From the NCBI RefSeq assembly GCF_016458275.1, contig NZ_JAEMHM010000004.1:62001-126000 (forward strand): DNA of 64,000 bases, read 5' to 3'. The position numbers and the translations under genes are program-made. The stretch comes from Geomesophilobacter sediminis. Its GTDB lineage: Bacteria > Desulfobacterota > Desulfuromonadia > Geobacterales > Geobacteraceae. Below, piece by piece: positions 60,503 to 64,000 of the stretch; the first letter of the stretch is position 1; the number at the start of each line of letters is the position of its first letter. The notes under the pieces were generated by a model. That model did not search any database. It had not been told where the DNA came from and saw only the letters and a list, made by a program, of their open reading frames with translations.

Positions 60503-60661
60503 ACAGGCCAGGAAGAATGAGGGGGTGTTATGGCGTTTTTGCCAGCAGCACCACATTCTCAGTATTTTAATTCCGAACATATCCCTTTCTTCGTAATATA
60601 TGCTATGGTAAGTACTTTGGTTTGTATATCAGGTAGTGCCGAAAATTATTCAGGAAACCTT

Positions 60662-60958
60662 ATGATTAGTTTTAGCGACGAGATGCACGCGAAAATTACC
60701 GAAGCGCTGCGTCTAGCGGCGATCTATATCCATGAGCACCCGTGCCCCGACTCCCCGGTACGCCAAGTTGGCGAGGCGTTGGAGCTTGTCACCAGTTGTG
60801 ATCCCCAAGGGCAGATGGAGAATAGGACCGCGGAACTGGAAGAACTCCTCGCGGAGGTACTTGAAGCCATTTACAACGAAGGAACCAAATTTGTTCCATC
60901 CCTCTCGCTGGTGGATAAAATGCAAAGAAGCCTGTTGCTCGGAAAGAAAATTACTTAG
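60662..60958 (+). CDS. Hypothetical protein
   Basis: This is about 98 residues from the ATG at 60662 (AGGAAACCTT upstream); the frame is open from 60530 but the earlier part has no ribosome site. It is helical and acidic: EMHAKITEALRLAAIYIHEHPCPDSP, VRQVGEALELV, ELEELLAEVLEAIYNEGTKFV. There is no membrane helix. The family is unknown. It is downstream of the frameshifted kinase on the same strand and could be a helical partner protein. Confidence 0.5.
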   Translation: MISFSDEMHAKITEALRLAAIYIHEHPCPDSPVRQVGEALELVTSCDPQGQMENRTAELEELLAEVLEAIYNEGTKFVPSLSLVDKMQRSLLLGKKIT

Positions 60959-61082
60959 TATTGAAGATCGTATAGTGGAGGGGCACGTTTGGGTGAAATT
61001 CCCTTGAATAAAACAGATAGATAGTGGTAGGTGTTAAGCAGGCCACAGCCAAGGGGAGGCTCTCAGTTGCTTCACTTCCGAG

Positions 61083-61109
61083 GCCCATACAACGTTTTGT
61101 ATGGGCTTT
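61083..61109 (+). terminator. Hairpin terminator
   Basis: The perfect 10-bp stem GCCCATACAA/TTGTATGGGC with a CGTT loop is followed by TTTCG. It lies about 125 bp after the 60662 gene. The flanking DNA to 61345 holds no recognisable gene. Confidence 0.75.
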
Positions 61110-61345
61110 CGCGTTTGAGTGTGAATCAGATTTGTAGTTTAAACCTCTATCGGCGTCGAATCCTGACCCACCTTGATTTGTAACCGTCTAGGATTCCATG
61201 CCTCTTCTTCTAGGCCGGGTCAGCGTTGGACGCCGATGGAGGGCCAATTTCAATGCCGATCCACAATGAAGGCTACGGCGGGTCCGTACTGAGTGTGGAG
61301 GTTATGGCGGAGGTGAGATAGACGGAATTGCAGATGCATCCGATC

Positions 61346-61478
61346 TCTACTTCTCAAGCTGAAGGCCGAGGAACGGACCAGACAGCTCTCGGAATCCAAC
61401 ACCCTGGTTGCCGCGGAGATGGAGGAGCGCGTCCGTGCCGAGGAGCTCCTGCGCGCCAGCGAGAGTCGCCAGCGCACG
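61346..61478 (+). pseudogene. Inverted partial duplicate of the downstream kinase
   Basis: On the + strand the frame reads LKLKAEERTRQLSESNTLVAA, then EERVRAEELLRASESRQRT, almost identical to LKLKVEERTRQLSESNTLLAA…ILRASESRQRT of the - strand kinase at 61591. About 133 bp of coiled-coil coding DNA is present in inverted orientation, with no start and no domains. Confidence 0.88.
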
Positions 61479-61590
61479 ATAAGCAGGAACAGGGCGTGCA
61501 AGTTCCTCAAAAAGAGGAATTCCGCCTTCTAAGAGAAGTAAAACTTTCGATCGGGCGAGGTCGGTCTGTTTTTAGTGAGAGGATAGCCCA

Positions 61591-64000
61591 TCATTTCTCT
61601 GGAGGCTCCAGCGTTTCGCGCAGGACGGCGCCTAACTCCGCCAGTCGGTAAGGTTTCTGGATAAATCCGGCCAACCCTTTGCCGAGAAACCGTTGGCAGA
61701 CCTCCTGTTCGTTATAGCCGCTGGACATCACCACCCGTACGTCGGACCTGGTCCGTCGGAGTTCCCGGAAGGTCTCCTCCCCGTCCATGTGGGGCATGGT
61801 CAGATCTAGGATCACAGCTTTGATGTCCTGATGTTCCCGGAATATCCCCAGCGCTTCCCGTCCGTCCTTGGCAGTCAGTACGTCGAAACCCAGAGCCTGG
61901 AGCATCTCCGTCCCCAAGGCGCGCACAGTCTCCTCGTCGTCGACCAGGAGGACCGTCCCACTACCATGCCAGAGTTCCTGCGAGGTCACCCTTTCGCGTA
62001 ACGCCTCGGCGTGCCCTTGAGCGACGGGGAAAAGTACCTTGAATGTGGTCCCCTTTCTCGGTTCACTGTAGACCTTGACGGCTCCTTTGTGCCCGCGAAC
62101 AATGCCAAGGACCGCAGCCATCCCTAACCCCCTTCCTGCGAATTTTGTGGTGAAGAAGGGATCGAATACTCGGGATATGGTCTCCCGGTCCATGCCGCAA
62201 CCGGTGTCGGCTACTTCCACGAAGACGTAGGTCCCTTCCGGCAACTGCTCGTCCAGCCAGGTTTCACCAAAGTATTCTCGATCGCAGTGCATAGCGCCTG
62301 TGGTAATGGCGATCACTCCGCTCGCATCGCCGATTGCCTCAGAGGCGTTGATGACCAGGTTCATCAACACTTGGCGCACCTGGGTGACATCCACCTGAAT
62401 GGGGGGTAGGTCTTTCGCGAGATTTAGACGTAAGACCGCCTTTTTCGAGATGGAGACTTCGAGCATGTGGGTCATCTCCATGATAATTTCCCCTAGATCG
62501 AGAGTCTCGATGACGAAGCGCCCTTTGCCCGAATAGGCGAGCATTTGTCGGGCCAGTTCCGCGGCGCGTTGGGCAGCAAGTTCGATCTGGTGCAGGTTTT
62601 CACGGCCCGGCGAGGCGGCGGAAAGACGCATCAGGGCGAGATCGGCGTGCCCCAAGATGGCCAATAAGATGTTGTTGAAATCATGGGCGATGCCGCCGGC
62701 GAGCACCCCGAGACTCTCGAGTTTCTGAGCGTGCTGCATCTGGGCTTCCAGCTTTTGTCGCTCCTCATCCGCCCGTTTGCGGGCGGTGATGTCCTGGATG
62801 GTACCGAACATCCGGACGGGGTGACCGTCAGGACCGAGCTCTAACTGTCCCAGCCCGTGGACCCAGCGCTCGGCGCGGTCGCTAACTCTAACGATGCGGT
62901 ATTCGCGGTCGAATCCCTGCCGTTTTCCCAACACTTCCCTTTGCAAATACGTGGACATTTCCTCACGCTGATCGGGGGCGATGATGGTGAGCCATCCGTT
63001 GAGGTCCCTGGAATAGGCGTCGTCGATGCCGAAGATCTCTTCCAACTCCTCGGAACAGGTCCAGAGACGGGCCTCAATGTCAAACTCGTAATGACCGATA
63101 TGAGCAACCCGCTGGGACTCCTTCAGCTTGGCCTCGCTCAGGCGGAGTGCATCTTCGGCTCGCTTGAGCCCGGTGATGTCCTCAACAACCTCAATGAACC
63201 CAGTGATTCCCCCCGACTGGTCGAGCAAAGGAAAGGTGCGCAGGTGCACCGCGAAAGTCCCCCCGTCAGCGCGGACCCCTTCAGTATCGATGTTGGAAAC
63301 CAGACCGGAACGAACCGAGACGATGCCGGGGCAATAGTCGCAGATTCGCTCGCGATTTTTGAACTGCTCGTAACAGTGTTTACCCACGAATGATTCAGCT
63401 GCGCGTCCAAACCATTCGGAGGTAGTCCGGTTGACCATGACGATACGGTGTTCTCTGTCGACGAGGGTGATGCCCAGAGGAATATTGTCGAGCAGGGTGC
63501 GCTGGCGACTCTCGCTGGCGCGCAGGATCTCCTCGGCACGGACGCGCTCCTCCATCTCCGCGGCAAGCAGGGTGTTGGATTCCGAGAGCTGTCTGGTCCG
63601 TTCCTCGACCTTCAGCTTGAGGAGTAGGGGCTGCCGGGCCATGGTACGCAGTAAGGCCGCCAAAAGGGTGCTGATAAGGAGAACCAAAACGCCTTCCGCG
63701 GCCAGCTCGGAGAGAGCATGCCAGCCGTCACGCGGCTCCATGCTCAGAGTCCATACGCCATTGGGGACTTCGATGTTGGCTCGAACCGGAGCGTGGAGTG
63801 GTTCTGATGACGAACGGGTGATAACTTCACGTTTTCCTGTAGTTGGATTGACTCTTGAGAGTTCGTAGTGATAGCCGGAATGGACTGCTTGCTGCAGTGG
63901 TACGGTAGCGAGGAAATCGGGGATGCGAATGACCACGGAGACCAGCCCCCAGAACCGCTCCTTGCCATTGGCCGCATCGAGAAACACCGGGATTCTCCCT
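61591..64000 (-). CDS. Membrane hybrid histidine kinase, 5' end beyond window (partial)
   Basis: At least 803 codons; the frame runs off the window edge, and the GTG at 63987 is not the true start. Order from the visible N-terminus: the end of a CHASE-type periplasmic sensor (PVFLDAANGKERFWGLVSVVI), one membrane helix near 95-115, coiled coil, two PAS domains (about 165-290, 300-420), HisKA with His in [17 protein letters not shown], HATPase (LVINASEAIGD, VADTGCGMDRETI, GRGLGMAAVLGIVRGHKG) and a receiver with Asp in AVILDLTMPHMDG. It should sense an external small molecule and autophosphorylate. The inverted duplicate at 61346 derives from its coiled coil. Confidence 0.93.
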   Translation of the reverse strand, partial: GRIPVFLDAANGKERFWGLVSVVIRIPDFLATVPLQQAVHSGYHYELSRVNPTTGKREVITRSSSEPLHAPVRANIEVPNGVWTLSMEPRDGWHALSELAAEGVLVLLISTLLAALLRTMARQPLLLKLKVEERTRQLSESNTLLAAEMEERVRAEEILRASESRQRTLLDNIPLGITLVDREHRIVMVNRTTSEWFGRAAESFVGKHCYEQFKNRERICDYCPGIVSVRSGLVSNIDTEGVRADGGTFAVHLRTFPLLDQSGGITGFIEVVEDITGLKRAEDALRLSEAKLKESQRVAHIGHYEFDIEARLWTCSEELEEIFGIDDAYSRDLNGWLTIIAPDQREEMSTYLQREVLGKRQGFDREYRIVRVSDRAERWVHGLGQLELGPDGHPVRMFGTIQDITARKRADEERQKLEAQMQHAQKLESLGVLAGGIAHDFNNILLAILGHADLALMRLSAASPGRENLHQIELAAQRAAELARQMLAYSGKGRFVIETLDLGEIIMEMTHMLEVSISKKAVLRLNLAKDLPPIQVDVTQVRQVLMNLVINASEAIGDASGVIAITTGAMHCDREYFGETWLDEQLPEGTYVFVEVADTGCGMDRETISRVFDPFFTTKFAGRGLGMAAVLGIVRGHKGAVKVYSEPRKGTTFKVLFPVAQGHAEALRERVTSQELWHGSGTVLLVDDEETVRALGTEMLQALGFDVLTAKDGREALGIFREHQDIKAVILDLTMPHMDGEETFRELRRTRSDVRVVMSSGYNEQEVCQRFLGKGLAGFIQKPYRLAELGAVLRETLEPPEK

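Overview
The window looks like chromosome from a member of the Geobacteraceae (Geobacter, Geomonas or Citrifermentans type). The evidence is a high-GC core packed with two-component and c-di-GMP genes, a succinyl:acetate CoA-transferase, a two-CW protein, a PEP-CTERM protein, a globin-coupled sensor like the Geobacter GsGCS, GEMM-I riboswitches and many intergenic palindromic repeats. No rRNA, tRNA or CRISPR array was found. Species is not determinable by eye.

Layout. (1) 0.3-6.2 kb, + strand: small membrane protein, receiver protein, hybrid kinase, phosphate-type periplasmic binding protein, membrane kinase and Rcp1-like receiver. The last three overlap and probably form a sensing operon. 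(2) 6.3-17.9 kb: CoA-transferase with divergent TetR regulator, His-rich secreted peptide, globin-PsiE sensor, CorA with a repeat block that has eaten a DUF4870-type gene, thiol peroxidase, a beta-hydroxyacid-type dehydrogenase, cold-shock protein, two-CW protein, HldD and an HD-GYP response regulator. (3) 18.1-21.4 kb, - strand: a tightly overlapping trio made of a corrinoid-binding protein, an MtaA/UroD-type protein lacking the usual zinc ligands, and a DUF1638-like/GGDEF diguanylate cyclase. This is the most unusual core operon. (4) 21.8-31.9 kb: orphan kinase, small membrane proteins, two near-identical promoter/GEMM-I riboswitch/terminator cassettes, a methyltransferase, a PEP-CTERM protein, and repeats including a 42-bp minisatellite.

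(5) 32.4-37.8 kb is an AT-rich island flanked by direct repeats that look like a tmRNA 3' end plus terminator. It carries four same-strand genes (HEPN, SIR2-like, TIR, uracil-DNA-glycosylase-like) separated by attC-like inverted sites, that is, a candidate integron-cassette (CALIN) defence array with a Thoeris-like NAD-consuming core. (6) 37.8-46.8 kb is degraded mobile-element ground (recombinase, IS4, ISL3 and kinase fragments) holding small secreted proteins, a DUF2622 protein, a TRIC channel, an M20 amidohydrolase and an HU/IHF protein. (7) 47.0-50.5 kb: a multicopper oxidase split by an IS3-family element that cuts off its last copper-binding motif. (8) 51.2-64.0 kb: a dense run of kinases, receivers and a diguanylate cyclase, including one frameshifted kinase, one kinase fragment and one kinase running off the window end.

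Signalling themes connect regions. Two GGDEF enzymes with intact GGEEF and RxxD motifs, one HD-GYP protein and two GEMM-I riboswitches put c-di-GMP production, probable breakdown and RNA sensing within 36 kb. All functions are read from hand-recognised motifs; no database search was possible.
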